From positions 1 to 44,685 of the forward strand of contig NZ_VCKY01000065.1 in NCBI RefSeq assembly GCF_005889735.1: a DNA stretch of 44,685 bases. The letters run 5' to 3'. Under the pieces are notes generated by a model. It saw only the letters and a list, made by a program, of their open reading frames with translations. It searched no databases and had not been told where the DNA came from. Both the position numbers and the translations under genes were made by a program. Below are positions 22,541 through 30,545 of this stretch, piece after piece (positions within the stretch are counted from its first letter, which is position 1; the number at the start of each line of letters is the position of its first letter). The DNA comes from Nonomuraea turkmeniaca. Its GTDB lineage: Bacteria; Actinomycetota; Actinomycetes; Streptosporangiales; Streptosporangiaceae.

Positions 22541-23914
22541 ATGAGAAACCTTCCATCGCGGCGCGGTGTGATGACCGCCGGGGTCGCCGCCGCCCTGTCA
22601 CTGGCACTGGCCGCATGCGGCGGCGGCAGCGGCGGGGGCGCCACCACCGCCCCGGCCGCGGCCCCGAGCGCGACGGCCGCGGTCCAGGACGCGCTGAGCA
22701 AGCCGGCCGAGCTGACCTTCTGGACGTGGGTCACGGGCATCGAGAAGACCGTCGCCCGCTTCCAGGCGAAATATCCGAACATCAAGGTCAACGTGGTGAA
22801 CGCGGGCCAGTCCGCCGACCAGTACACCAAGTTGCAGACCGCGATCAAGGCCGGCTCCGGCGCGCCCGACGTGGCACAGATCGAGTACTTCGCGCTGCCC
22901 CAGTTCGCGCTCTCCAAGCAGGTCGTCAACCTCGCCGAGCACGGCGCCGCCGAGCTCAAGGACAAGTTCGCGCCCGCGGCGTGGGGCCAGGTGGCCATCA
23001 ACGGCGGCGTCTACGGCATCCCGCAGGACACCGGCCCGATGGCGATGTTCTACCGCAAGGACATCTTCGAGAAGCTGAAGATCGAGCCGCCGAAGACCTG
23101 GGCGGAGTTCATCGAGGCGGCCAAGAAGATCAAGGCCGACAACCCGGACAACTTCATCACGTCCATCGACCCCGGCGACGCGGGAGGCGTGGACAGCCTG
23201 ATCTGGCAGGCGGGCGGCACGCCGTTCAAGACCTCGGGCGAGAACCAGGTCAGCGTCACGCTCGCCACCGACCCCGGCGTCAAGCAGTTCGTCAGCACGT
23301 GGGGCTCCCTGCTCTCCGAGAAGCTGGTCGACCCGCAGCCCGGCTGGACGGACGAGTGGTGGAAGGGCATGGGCTCCGGCAAGTACGCGGTCTGGATGAC
23401 CGGCGCCTGGGCGCCGAACGGCATCATCAACTCCATCCCCAAGACGAAGGGCGACTGGGCGGTCGCCCCGATGCCCCAGCACGACGCGGCCAAGCCGATC
23501 AACGCCGAGAACGGCGGCTCGTCAGTGGCGGTCATCCCGCAGAGCAAGAACATCCCGGCCGCCGTGGCCTTCGCGCAGTGGCTCAACTCCGACCCTGAGG
23601 CCGTCAAGTCGCTGAACGAGGAGGCCGGCCTGTTCCCCGCGACGAAGACGCTGCTCGAGGACCCGGCCTTCCGTGACGCGCCGCAGGAGTTCTTCGACGG
23701 GCAGAAGATCAACCAGGTCCTCGGCGACGCCTCGACCGCGGTGAAGGCCGACTGGCAGTACCTCCCCTTCCAGGTGTACGCCAACAGCATCTTCAAGGAC
23801 ACCGTGGGCCAGGCCATCGACGGCGGGGGCGATCTGGCCGGCGCCTTGAAGACCTGGCAGGACCGGATCACCGCGTTCGGCACCGAGCAGGGCTTCACGC
23901 TCTCCGCCGGCTGA
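22541..23914 (+). CDS. Extracellular solute-binding lipoprotein for sugars
   Basis: The 457-residue family 1 binding protein has a lipoprotein signal peptide with the lipobox LAAC at residues 22-25, then a Gly-rich and Ala/Thr/Pro linker. The mature part begins LTFWTWVTGIEKTVARFQAK and includes GSGAPDVAQIEYFALPQF, GIPQDTGPMAMFYRKDIF and GKYAVWMTGAWAPNG. It is anchored to the outer membrane leaflet and delivers sugar to the two permeases. The ATG follows TGAGGA. The GH42 enzyme nearby suggests galacto-oligosaccharide as ligand; this is inferred from context. Confidence 0.94.
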   Translation: MRNLPSRRGVMTAGVAAALSLALAACGGGSGGGATTAPAAAPSATAAVQDALSKPAELTFWTWVTGIEKTVARFQAKYPNIKVNVVNAGQSADQYTKLQTAIKAGSGAPDVAQIEYFALPQFALSKQVVNLAEHGAAELKDKFAPAAWGQVAINGGVYGIPQDTGPMAMFYRKDIFEKLKIEPPKTWAEFIEAAKKIKADNPDNFITSIDPGDAGGVDSLIWQAGGTPFKTSGENQVSVTLATDPGVKQFVSTWGSLLSEKLVDPQPGWTDEWWKGMGSGKYAVWMTGAWAPNGIINSIPKTKGDWAVAPMPQHDAAKPINAENGGSSVAVIPQSKNIPAAVAFAQWLNSDPEAVKSLNEEAGLFPATKTLLEDPAFRDAPQEFFDGQKINQVLGDASTAVKADWQYLPFQVYANSIFKDTVGQAIDGGGDLAGALKTWQDRITAFGTEQGFTLSAG

Positions 23915-23931
23915 CCCCGGACTGAAGCGGC

Positions 23932-23961
23932 GGCCCGGCGGGAGGTGCTCCCCGCCGGGCC
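23932..23961 (+). terminator. Strong hairpin after the sugar-binding protein gene
   Basis: Perfect 11-bp GC-rich arms (23932-23942 and 23951-23961) enclose an 8-base loop, 18 bp after the stop. It lacks a T tract but is well placed as the terminator of the importer operon. Confidence 0.75.
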
Positions 23962-24123
23962 ACCGACCGTGCCGTCCTGTGGATGAACACGCCGTCGAGG
24001 CGCACCGGCTTGCCCCCTCCCTTGACCGGCATCAGCCACAGGTCGGTCTTGACGTGCCGGAGTTGTCCGGCCCGTTGGCTCAGCTTCATCGGCCGGCCTC
24101 CCGCGGCTGTTAGAGATGCGCGC

Positions 24124-25068
24124 ATGCGCAAATCTCTGCTCCTGGCCGCCCTGATCACCGCGTCGCTGGTCGCGCCGTCCGCGCCGGCGCACGCCGCCGA
24201 CGGGCCCGCCGTCACGTTCGCCCTGATCGGCGACACCCCCTACGGTGACGCCCAGCAGGCCGCGTTCCCGAAGCTGGTCGACTCCATCGACGCCGACCCG
24301 GACGTGCGGTTCGTCCTGCACGCGGGTGACGTCAAGAACGGCTCCTCCACCTGCGACGACGCCCGTTTCGAGACGCTGGCCGGGCTGTTCGGCACCTTCG
24401 ACGACCCGTTCGTGCTGACGCCCGGCGACAACGAGTGGACCGACTGCCACCGCACCGCCGCCGGCGGCTACCTCCCCACCGAACGGCTGGAGGCGGTCCG
24501 CCGCATCTTCTATCCCGTCGCGGGACGTACCCTCGGCGGGCACCCGATGGGCGTGCGCACCCAGGCCCGCGACGCACGCCACCGCGACTACCGCGAGAAC
24601 GTGCTGTTCACGCGGGCCGGCGTGGTCTTCGCCACGGTGCACGTGGTCGGCAGCGAGAACGACCTGGCCCCCTGGAGCCAGCTGCCCGGCGGCGACCGCC
24701 CGGAGGAGCGGCTGGCCGAGTTCGAGGCCCGCAAGGCCGCCGCGCTGGACTGGATCGGCAACACCTTCGCCGTCGCCCGCCGTACCCACGCGCCGGGCGT
24801 GCTGCTGATGATGCAGGCCGAGCCCTTGGACACCCCTGGATTCGCCGAGATCAGGGCGCGCATCGCCGAGCTGGCGCGGGCCTACGGCAAGCCGGTCGTC
24901 CTCGCGCACGGCGACGAGCACGTCTACGAGGTGGAGCCCGGCTACGCCGGGGTGCCCAACCTGACCCGCCTGGAGACGTACGGCGACACCGCTGCCGATT
25001 GGCTGCGCGTCACCGCAGACCCGAAGTCGTCTGCCGTCTTCTCGTGGGAGCCGCAGTCGGTGCGTTGA
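24124..25068 (+). CDS. Secreted metallophosphoesterase
   Basis: The 314-residue protein has a signal peptide (MRKSLLLAALITASLVAPSA, cleaved near AHAADG). The phosphoesterase metal motifs appear in order: FALIGDTPYGD, VLHAGDVKNG, LTPGDNEWTDC (replacing the usual GNHE/D) and VLAHGDEH near the C-terminus. It is likely an exported calcineurin-like phosphatase acting on organic phosphate; the substrate is unknown. ATG 24124 is chosen because the signal peptide begins there; the frame is open further upstream but without signal character. It is separated from the importer operon by a terminator and stands alone before a two-component system. Confidence 0.85.
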   Translation: MRKSLLLAALITASLVAPSAPAHAADGPAVTFALIGDTPYGDAQQAAFPKLVDSIDADPDVRFVLHAGDVKNGSSTCDDARFETLAGLFGTFDDPFVLTPGDNEWTDCHRTAAGGYLPTERLEAVRRIFYPVAGRTLGGHPMGVRTQARDARHRDYRENVLFTRAGVVFATVHVVGSENDLAPWSQLPGGDRPEERLAEFEARKAAALDWIGNTFAVARRTHAPGVLLMMQAEPLDTPGFAEIRARIAELARAYGKPVVLAHGDEHVYEVEPGYAGVPNLTRLETYGDTAADWLRVTADPKSSAVFSWEPQSVR

Positions 25069-25135
25069 CCGTCACTCCGCACCATCGGCCGGGAACGGGG
25101 GTTGAAGTAGACCGGACGTAAGGCACCATTTAGGG

Positions 25136-25837
25136 GTGCCGAATCGTGTCCTCATCGCCGACGACGATCGTGCCATCCGCGAGTCCCTGGCGCGGGCGCT
25201 GGAGCTGGAAGGGTACGACGTCGTCGCCGCCGTCGACGGGGTGGAGGCCCTGACCCGGGCCCGCCGGGACTCCTTCCACGCCCTGGTCGTCGATGTGATG
25301 ATGCCCCATGTCGACGGCCTGGCCGTGTGCCGGGTGCTGCGCGCCGAGGGCGACCGTACCCCGGTGTTGATGCTCACCGCCCGGGTCGAGACCCCGGACC
25401 GGGTGGCCGGCCTGGACGCCGGCGCCGACGACTACCTGCCCAAACCGTTCGAGCTCGACGAGCTGCTCGCCCGCCTGCGGGCGCTGCTGCGTCGTGCCAC
25501 GCTGGCGTCGGCGGCGGACGTGCCGGAGCACGCCGGCGCCGTGCTCCAGATCGCGGAGCTGCGCGTCGACCCGACCGCCCGGGGCGCCTGGTGGGCCGGC
25601 GCGGAGTTGCAACTGACGAAGACCGAGTTCGACCTGCTGGAGCTCATGGTGCGCAACGCGGGAATCGTGCTGGACCATTCGACGATCTACCAGCGGATCT
25701 GGGGTTACGATTTCGGCCCGGACTCCAAGAACCTGGCTGTCTACATCGGGTACCTGCGGCGCAAGCTCGCCGACGCCGGCGCGCCCCACGTGATCCACAC
25801 CGTACGCGGCGTGGGCTACACGGTGCGGCGGCCATGA
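25136..25837 (+). CDS. OmpR-family response regulator (MprA-like)
   Basis: The 233-residue protein has a receiver domain (VLIADDDRAIRESLARALEL, phospho-acceptor Asp in VVDVMMPHVDG, conserved Lys in YLPKPFELDELL) and an OmpR/PhoB winged helix (LQLTKTEFDLLELMVRNAGI, then IWGYDFGPDSKNLAVYIGYL and IHTVRGVGYTVR). GTG 25136 has no clear ribosome site. TTGAAG (25102-25107) and CACCAT (25124-25129) could place transcription at the start codon, but this is weak. The stop overlaps the kinase start (ATGA), forming a standard regulator-kinase operon. Targets are not evident. Confidence 0.93.
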   Translation: MPNRVLIADDDRAIRESLARALELEGYDVVAAVDGVEALTRARRDSFHALVVDVMMPHVDGLAVCRVLRAEGDRTPVLMLTARVETPDRVAGLDAGADDYLPKPFELDELLARLRALLRRATLASAADVPEHAGAVLQIAELRVDPTARGAWWAGAELQLTKTEFDLLELMVRNAGIVLDHSTIYQRIWGYDFGPDSKNLAVYIGYLRRKLADAGAPHVIHTVRGVGYTVRRP

Positions 25838-27216
25838 GCCTGCGCTCGCGGTTCGCACTCGCCTTCGCCGTCGTCGCCGCCGTGGTGTCGGCGCTGGTCG
25901 GCGTGCTGAGCTACTACGCCGCCTCCGACCGCATCACCGCGGAGATCGACCGCTCGTTGCGGGACACCACGGCGGCCCTGGCCGATGACCAGGATCTGGT
26001 GCTGGCGTCCTCCCTCACCGTCTCGCAGCACCCCGCGCCCGGCCACGACGACGACACGGGGTACGAGCTGGTCGCGCAGGCCGTGGCTCGTGACGGCGCG
26101 GCCACGCGTCTGGGCGGCCTGCCCATCACGCTGCCGGTCTCCGGCGTCACCCGTGCCCTCGCCGGCTCCGGCACGCCCGGGCGGACGCAGACCGCCGAGG
26201 TCTTCGTGGACGGCCACTGCTACCGCCAGCTGACCACCTCGCTCGGCGAGGGCCGTGGAGCCCTGCAGGTCGCGGTCCACATCGACCACACACACCGGAT
26301 GCTGAACGGCGTGGCCAACGAGATCGCGGCGCTCAGCCTCGCGGTCATGTTCGCCGCCGCGGCCGCGGGCTGGCTGGTCGCCCGGCGCATCACCCGCCGC
26401 CTGGTACGGCTCGCCGGGGTGGCCGAAGACGTCAGCGTCCACGGCCTCGTGGACCGCAAGGTGCCGGTGGACGGATCGGACGAGGTGGGGCGGCTGTCGA
26501 TCGCGTTCAACACGATGCTCGGCCGCCTCGCCGCCGCCCGCGAGGCCCAGGACAGGCTGGTGGAGGACGCCGCCCACGAGCTGCGGACGCCACTGACCAG
26601 CCTGCGTACGAACTCCAGCGTGCTGCGCCGCTTCACCGAGCTCTCCCCCGACGCCCGCGACCGGCTCCTCGACGACGTCGAGGGCGAGGCGCGCGAGCTC
26701 AGCCACCTGGTGGACGAGCTCGTCGAGCTCGCCCTCGCCCGGTACAACGACGAAGCCGAGGCGCCCGTGAGCCTGGCCGCGGCGGCCCACGGCGCCGCGC
26801 TGCGCCTGCGCCGGCGCGCCGGCCGTCCGGTGCGGATCGACGCCGACGGCTCCCTGGTCCGCGGCCGCCGCCAGAGACTCGAGCGCGCGATCAGCAACCT
26901 GCTGGAGAACGCCGCCAAGTTCGACGGCGACGGCACCGAGCCCATCGAGGTGCGCGTTCACCAAGGCACCATCACCGTCTCCGACCGCGGGCCCGGCATC
27001 CACGCCGACGACACGGCACGCGTGTTCGACCGGTTCTACCGGGCCGGCGCCGCCCGCGGCCTGTCCGGGTCCGGGCTGGGCCTGGCCATCGTGCGGGACG
27101 TCGCCGAGGCGCACGGCGGCACGGTCTTCGCCCGCACCCGGCCGGGTGGCGGGGCCGAGGTCGGGTTCACGGTGGACGGCGCCCGCCTGCTGGCGGACGG
27201 TGGACGGAGCAGGTGA
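25834..27216 (+). CDS. Sensor histidine kinase (MprB-like)
   Basis: The 460-residue membrane kinase has an N-terminal helix (FALAFAVVAAVVSALVGVLS) and an extracytoplasmic loop of about 130 residues (near 30-165). A second helix (LSLAVMFAAAAAGWLVA) leads to HAMP, the HisKA box LVEDAAHELRTPLTSLRT carrying the phospho-His, and HATPase motifs (NLLENAAKF, SDRGPGI, GSGLGLAIV). The ATG overlaps the response regulator stop. It phosphorylates the partner at 25136-25837; the stimulus is unknown. A short gap separates it from the convergent TetR gene. Confidence 0.94.
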   Translation: MSLRSRFALAFAVVAAVVSALVGVLSYYAASDRITAEIDRSLRDTTAALADDQDLVLASSLTVSQHPAPGHDDDTGYELVAQAVARDGAATRLGGLPITLPVSGVTRALAGSGTPGRTQTAEVFVDGHCYRQLTTSLGEGRGALQVAVHIDHTHRMLNGVANEIAALSLAVMFAAAAAGWLVARRITRRLVRLAGVAEDVSVHGLVDRKVPVDGSDEVGRLSIAFNTMLGRLAAAREAQDRLVEDAAHELRTPLTSLRTNSSVLRRFTELSPDARDRLLDDVEGEARELSHLVDELVELALARYNDEAEAPVSLAAAAHGAALRLRRRAGRPVRIDADGSLVRGRRQRLERAISNLLENAAKFDGDGTEPIEVRVHQGTITVSDRGPGIHADDTARVFDRFYRAGAARGLSGSGLGLAIVRDVAEAHGGTVFARTRPGGGAEVGFTVDGARLLADGGRSR

Positions 27217-27240
27217 TCGTGACCTTCGACGAGCGGTGCG

Positions 27241-27795
27241 TCACTCCAGGGCGAGGATCGCGTGCGCGCCGCGGAGCAGCTCGGCACGCAGGTCGTCCAC
27301 CGGCACGTCCGAGAGCTGGCTGACCGGGTCGGTGGCCGCGGCGAACGCCTGGGCGGCGCGTACGCGACGGCGCCAGTCGGGATCGGGACCGGCGAGCAGG
27401 TCGATGGCCCGGTTGACGATGGTCACCACCCTCGACATGACCTCGGTCGTCTCGTCCCCGTAGACCGAGGCGTCGCGCAGGAGCAGGGCCATGGTCTCGC
27501 GGTGGGCGAGCACGACGTCGAGGCAGCCTTCGAGCACGCGCTGCCGGGTCTCCGCGTCGGTGGGGCAGGTGGCCGCGTCCGCGACCGTCGATGCGAGCTG
27601 GTCGATCGGCGGGCCGACCAGGCTGGCCAGGATCTCGCTCTTGCTGCGGAAATGGTGGTACAGCGAGGGCTTGGTGATGCCGACCCGCTCGGCGATGTCG
27701 CGCATGGAGGCCGCGCGGTAGGTCTGCGTGGTGAACAGCTCCCGCGCTGTCTCGATGATGCGACGTCGGGTGTCGCCCGGCTCGTGACGAGGCAA
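27241..27795 (-). CDS. TetR family transcriptional regulator
   Basis: The 184-residue TetR protein has the helix-turn-helix at residues about 10-55 (DTRRRIIETARELFTTQTYR, MRDIAERVGITKPSLYHHFR), followed by a helical ligand domain (QRVLEGCLDVVLAHRETMAL, VTIVNRAIDLLAG). TTG 27795 is used because GGAGG lies nine bases upstream and the family begins here. Two TAGCCT boxes upstream (27822-27845 on this strand) may be the promoter. A dyad ACCTATCGGTCGGT at 27844-27857 overlaps this area and recurs twice near 29054-29103, so it likely represses itself and the two upstream enzyme genes. Confidence 0.92.
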   Translation of the reverse strand: MPRHEPGDTRRRIIETARELFTTQTYRAASMRDIAERVGITKPSLYHHFRSKSEILASLVGPPIDQLASTVADAATCPTDAETRQRVLEGCLDVVLAHRETMALLLRDASVYGDETTEVMSRVVTIVNRAIDLLAGPDPDWRRRVRAAQAFAAATDPVSQLSDVPVDDLRAELLRGAHAILALE

Positions 27796-27841
27796 CCGCG
27801 GTCCTCCGCATTCGGGTGATGATCCGCTGCAGGCTATCAGG

Positions 27842-29032
27842 CTACCTATCGGTCGGTTGACATGCGTACAGCGCCTTGATCAGGCCACGGACCCGGAAGT
27901 CGCCGCCTTCCAGCAGCTCGGAGCCGCGGTTGGGGACGTACGCGAAGGCCAGGCCGCGCTCGGGGTCGGCGAAGGCGAACGAGCCGGTGGCGCCGCCGTG
28001 CCCGAACAGGCCGGTGAGGTGCTCCGGCGCGGGCCACATCGGGCCGCCGGGCAGCTGGAACCCCAGTCCCCACGACGTACGCACGCGCAGGATCTCGTCG
28101 ATGCCGTCGCCGTGGGATCGCCGCACGTCGTCCAGGAGCGGGGGGCCGAGCAGCCGGACGCCGTCCACCGGGCCGATCAGCGCGGCGAAGTAGCGCGCCA
28201 GCGACGCGGCGGAGGCGACCCCGTCCATGGACGGGCTCTCCACCTGGTAGGTACGCGGGTCGTTGGCGGCGTCCCAGTCGATGGCGACGCTGCCGTACAT
28301 CGACCGGTACGTCAGCGTGGCCGGATCGTTCAGCGCTCGGACCATGTCGGCCAGCTCGGGCACCTGCATGCCCAGCGCCACCTGTTCGGCGTCCGGGACC
28401 ACCATCGTGGCCAGCCGGGGCAGCTCGGCGTCGGGCACCCGGACGTAGCAGTCCAGGCCGCCGAGCGGCGCGGCGATCTCGCGGGCGAAGAACTCGCTCA
28501 GGCTCGTCCCGGACACCCGCCGGACGATCTCGCCGATCAGGTGGCCGATCGTCACGCCGTGATAGCCGTGCGCGGCGCCGGGCGGCCATGCGGGCGCGGC
28601 GGCGGCCAGGGTGTCGGTGATCGGCGTCCAGTCGCGAAGGTCTTCCCAGGTGACCGGCCTGGCCTCCATCGACGTCAGACCCGCGCGGTGGCTGAGCAGC
28701 GTGCGCACGGTGATCCCGTCCTTGCCGTTCTGGGCGAACTCCGGCCAGTACGCGGCGACCGGCGCGTCCAGGTCCACCCGGCCACGCTCGACCAGCAGCA
28801 GTAACGCCCCGGCGGCGAACGTCTTGGTGGTCGACGCCAGCGCCGCCAACGTGCCGTGAGCCCAGGGCCGCCGGGCGCCGGGGTCGGCGTAGCCGGCCCA
28901 CAGATCCACGACGGGCTCGCCGTGCCGGTAGACGGCCAGCCCGGCCCCCACCTCGGCGCCCTGGGCGAAATTGTGCTGGAACACGTCCATCACCGGCTCG
29001 AGGCCGCCGGTTACCGTCCCGCACACGTCCAT
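27842..29032 (-). CDS. Serine hydrolase of the beta-lactamase / class C-like esterase family
   Basis: The 396-residue protein shows penicillin-binding-protein-fold motifs: the nucleophile S-x-x-K as STTK in ALASTTKTFAAGALLLL, a Tyr motif in GAAHGYHGVTIGHLIGEIVR, and HGG in GLFGHGGATGSFAF. This is the EstB/LACTB-like group of esterases and peptidases, usually cytoplasmic; no signal peptide is visible. The ATG follows GGGAG. It ends 46 bp before the TetR gene. Its last codons (QPTDR) are written by one operator-like dyad, and another (29054-29067) lies between its presumed -10 (TATCCT at 29085-29080 on this strand) and its start, so repression by the TetR protein is likely. The substrate is unknown. 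Confidence 0.92.
   Translation of the reverse strand: MDVCGTVTGGLEPVMDVFQHNFAQGAEVGAGLAVYRHGEPVVDLWAGYADPGARRPWAHGTLAALASTTKTFAAGALLLLVERGRVDLDAPVAAYWPEFAQNGKDGITVRTLLSHRAGLTSMEARPVTWEDLRDWTPITDTLAAAAPAWPPGAAHGYHGVTIGHLIGEIVRRVSGTSLSEFFAREIAAPLGGLDCYVRVPDAELPRLATMVVPDAEQVALGMQVPELADMVRALNDPATLTYRSMYGSVAIDWDAANDPRTYQVESPSMDGVASAASLARYFAALIGPVDGVRLLGPPLLDDVRRSHGDGIDEILRVRTSWGLGFQLPGGPMWPAPEHLTGLFGHGGATGSFAFADPERGLAFAYVPNRGSELLEGGDFRVRGLIKALYACQPTDR
27844..27857. promoter_or_regulatory. TetR-operator-like dyad, site a
   Basis: ACCTATCGGTCGGT matches 5 of 7 dyad positions of the ACCGACCGGTCGGT-type palindrome. It lies at the end of the serine hydrolase gene and upstream of the TetR gene, next to the TAGCCT boxes. 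Confidence 0.6.
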
Positions 29033-29053
29033 GAGACTCCCTTTCGTCGCTCT

Positions 29054-29067
29054 ACCTACCGGTCGGT
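29054..29067. promoter_or_regulatory. TetR-operator-like dyad, site b
   Basis: ACCTACCGGTCGGT matches 6 of 7 dyad positions. It lies 21 bp upstream of the serine hydrolase start and just downstream of its presumed -10. Confidence 0.65.
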
Positions 29068-29089
29068 CGGCTCGCGACGAGGATAGCCT

Positions 29090-29103
29090 ATCTACCGGTC
29101 GGT
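29090..29103. promoter_or_regulatory. TetR-operator-like dyad, site c
   Basis: ATCTACCGGTCGGT differs from site b at one base and begins 36 bp from it. It encodes the last residues (PTDR) of the upstream oxidoreductase gene and flanks the serine hydrolase promoter. Confidence 0.6.
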
Positions 29104-30105
29104 CGGGTAGTGGTCCACGGAGATGACGATCTTGCCAACCTGGTCACCGGCTTCCAGATAGCGGTGCGCCGCGACGATCTCGTCCAGGCCGAAGACCCGG
29201 TCCACGACCGGCTCGAACGCCCCGCTCCGCAGGCCGGAGGAGACGAACGCCGCCGCCCGCCGCAACCGCTCAGGATCGGTGGTCGTCTCGTGGACGAGGT
29301 AGGTGCGCATGTTCAGAGCCGGCATGCCGAGCTCGAACCCCGGATAGGGGGTGACCTCGCCGCTCAGCGCCCCGTACTCCAGGAGTGTGCCGCCCGGGGC
29401 GACCACCTTGGCCAGGTCCACCACACCGGGACCGGCGACGGCGTCGAAGACGAGCTCGGCACCCCGCCTCCCGGTCAGGTCGAGCACGCGCGTGACGACG
29501 TCCTCCTCGTCCGCGACGATCACCTCGGCCGCCCCCGCCTTGCGGAGCCGTTCGGCCTTGGCGCGGGTGCGGGTGGTGGCGATGGGCGTCGCGCCGACGC
29601 GGTTGGCGACCTGGATCGCGGCCAGGCCCACGCTGCTGGAGGCGGCGGTCAGCACCACCGTGTCCCCGGCCCGCATCCCGCCGACCTCCACCAACGCGCC
29701 GTAGGCCGTCAGGTACGGCATCCACACGGCCGCGCCCTCGACCGCGCCGACCCCGCCGGGGCGGGGCACCACCGCGGCCGCGGGCACGATCGCCCGCTCG
29801 GCGTAGACGCCGTAGTCGTTCATCGAGAACGCGGGCACCACGCTGACCGGCTGCGCGGCCTCGAACCCCGCCACGTCCGCGCCGGCGGCCTCGACCACCC
29901 CCGCGGCCTCGGCACCGAGCCTGGCGGGGAACTCCTTGACCGGTTCGATGTAGTCACCACTGCGGAACAACACCTCGGCCCGGTTGAGCCCGATCGCGTC
30001 CACACGGATCAGCAGCTCACCGGGACCAGGCTCGCCGACCTCCACGTCCTCCAGCCGCAACACGTCCGGCCCGCCGTACTCGTGGAACCGCACCGTCTTC
30101 GCCAT
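29092..30105 (-). CDS. Zinc-independent alcohol dehydrogenase / NADPH:quinone oxidoreductase (MDR family)
   Basis: The 337-residue medium-chain dehydrogenase/reductase starts MAKTVRFHEYGGPDVLRLED. The catalytic domain has the quinone-reductase pattern (LIRVDAIGLNRAEVLFRSGD, RLGAEAAGVVEAAG) and lacks the structural-zinc cysteines. The Rossmann fold follows (GDTVVLTAASSSVGLAAIQV, near residue 150), with FDAVAGPG and an HRYLEAGDQVGKIV ending. It reduces quinones, enones or similar electrophiles with NADPH. ATG 30105 is chosen by homology. An ArsR-like regulator gene is divergent, and TACTTT (30161-30156 on this strand) may be its -10. The frame ends inside a TetR-operator-like site. Confidence 0.93.
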   Translation of the reverse strand: MAKTVRFHEYGGPDVLRLEDVEVGEPGPGELLIRVDAIGLNRAEVLFRSGDYIEPVKEFPARLGAEAAGVVEAAGADVAGFEAAQPVSVVPAFSMNDYGVYAERAIVPAAAVVPRPGGVGAVEGAAVWMPYLTAYGALVEVGGMRAGDTVVLTAASSSVGLAAIQVANRVGATPIATTRTRAKAERLRKAGAAEVIVADEEDVVTRVLDLTGRRGAELVFDAVAGPGVVDLAKVVAPGGTLLEYGALSGEVTPYPGFELGMPALNMRTYLVHETTTDPERLRRAAAFVSSGLRSGAFEPVVDRVFGLDEIVAAHRYLEAGDQVGKIVISVDHYPTDR

Positions 30106-30173
30106 CACCCGCCACCACCCCATCCGATTCGGTTTCGGTGCCTCACTCAAGCCGAAAGTACGATTCCTGTCAA

Positions 30174-30207
30174 ACTTCGATGCCGATCGTACTTCGATGT
30201 TTATCGT
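30174..30207. promoter_or_regulatory. Tandem 17-bp repeat in the divergent promoter region
   Basis: Units 30174-30190 and 30191-30207 are ACTTCGATGCCGATCGT and ACTTCGATGTTTATCGT (15 of 17 identical). They carry TCGTAC-type half sites at their junctions and lead into the ATCGTACGAT palindrome. They are probably the binding array of the ArsR-like regulator, between it and the oxidoreductase gene. Confidence 0.6.
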
Positions 30208-30212
30208 ACGAT
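30203..30212. promoter_or_regulatory. ATCGTACGAT palindrome overlapping a leaderless -10 box
   Basis: A perfect 10-bp palindrome whose right half contains TACGAT (30207-30212), a TANNNT -10 box ending six bases before GTG 30219. An ArsR-like repressor bound here would block its own promoter. Confidence 0.6.
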
Positions 30213-30218
30213 GGTGCG

Positions 30219-30545
30219 GTGGCAACGCGGCAAGCCGGGCGGGAGCGCATCCCGCCCCATCCCGACATCCGGACGATCACTCTGCAGCAGGTGCTGGAGG
30301 CCCTGGTCGACCCGGTGCGCCGCCGGATCGTCAACGAGCTGTACACCGGCGGCCAGGACCTTCGCTGCGGCACCTTCGACCTGCCGATCAGCAAGTCCAC
30401 CGCCACCCACCACTTCAACGTGCTGCGCGAGGCCGGCCTCATCCGCCAGTACTACGTCGGCACCTCCCGCATGAACGCGCTGCGCCGCGACGAGATCGAC
30501 GAAGCCTTTCCCGGGCTCCTCCGCGCCCTGTCAGGACGGGAGTGA
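30219..30545 (+). CDS. ArsR-like helix-turn-helix transcriptional regulator
   Basis: The 108-residue winged-helix protein contains QVLEALVDPVRRRIVNELYT, the recognition region LPISKSTATHHFNVLREAGL and the wing IRQYYVGTSRMNALRRDEID. It lacks the usual arsenic CxC motif, so the signal is something else. GTG 30219 is chosen because TACGAT ends six bases upstream and no ribosome site is present, indicating a leaderless message. A longer frame from 30138 would translate through the operator region. It is divergent from the quinone oxidoreductase, which it probably regulates. Its 3' end overlaps the convergent secreted-protein gene by 15 bp. Confidence 0.88.
   Translation: MATRQAGRERIPPHPDIRTITLQQVLEALVDPVRRRIVNELYTGGQDLRCGTFDLPISKSTATHHFNVLREAGLIRQYYVGTSRMNALRRDEIDEAFPGLLRALSGRE

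Noticed and set aside
23050..24921. 623-codon minus-strand open frame over the binding-protein and phosphoesterase genes
   Set aside because: Antisense shadow covering two unrelated, well-supported plus-strand genes and the terminator between them.
30138..30218. Longer N-terminus of the ArsR-like regulator starting at 30138
   Set aside because: The added 27 residues would be encoded by the tandem-repeat operator region and the -10 box; the GTG at 30219 fits a leaderless start.
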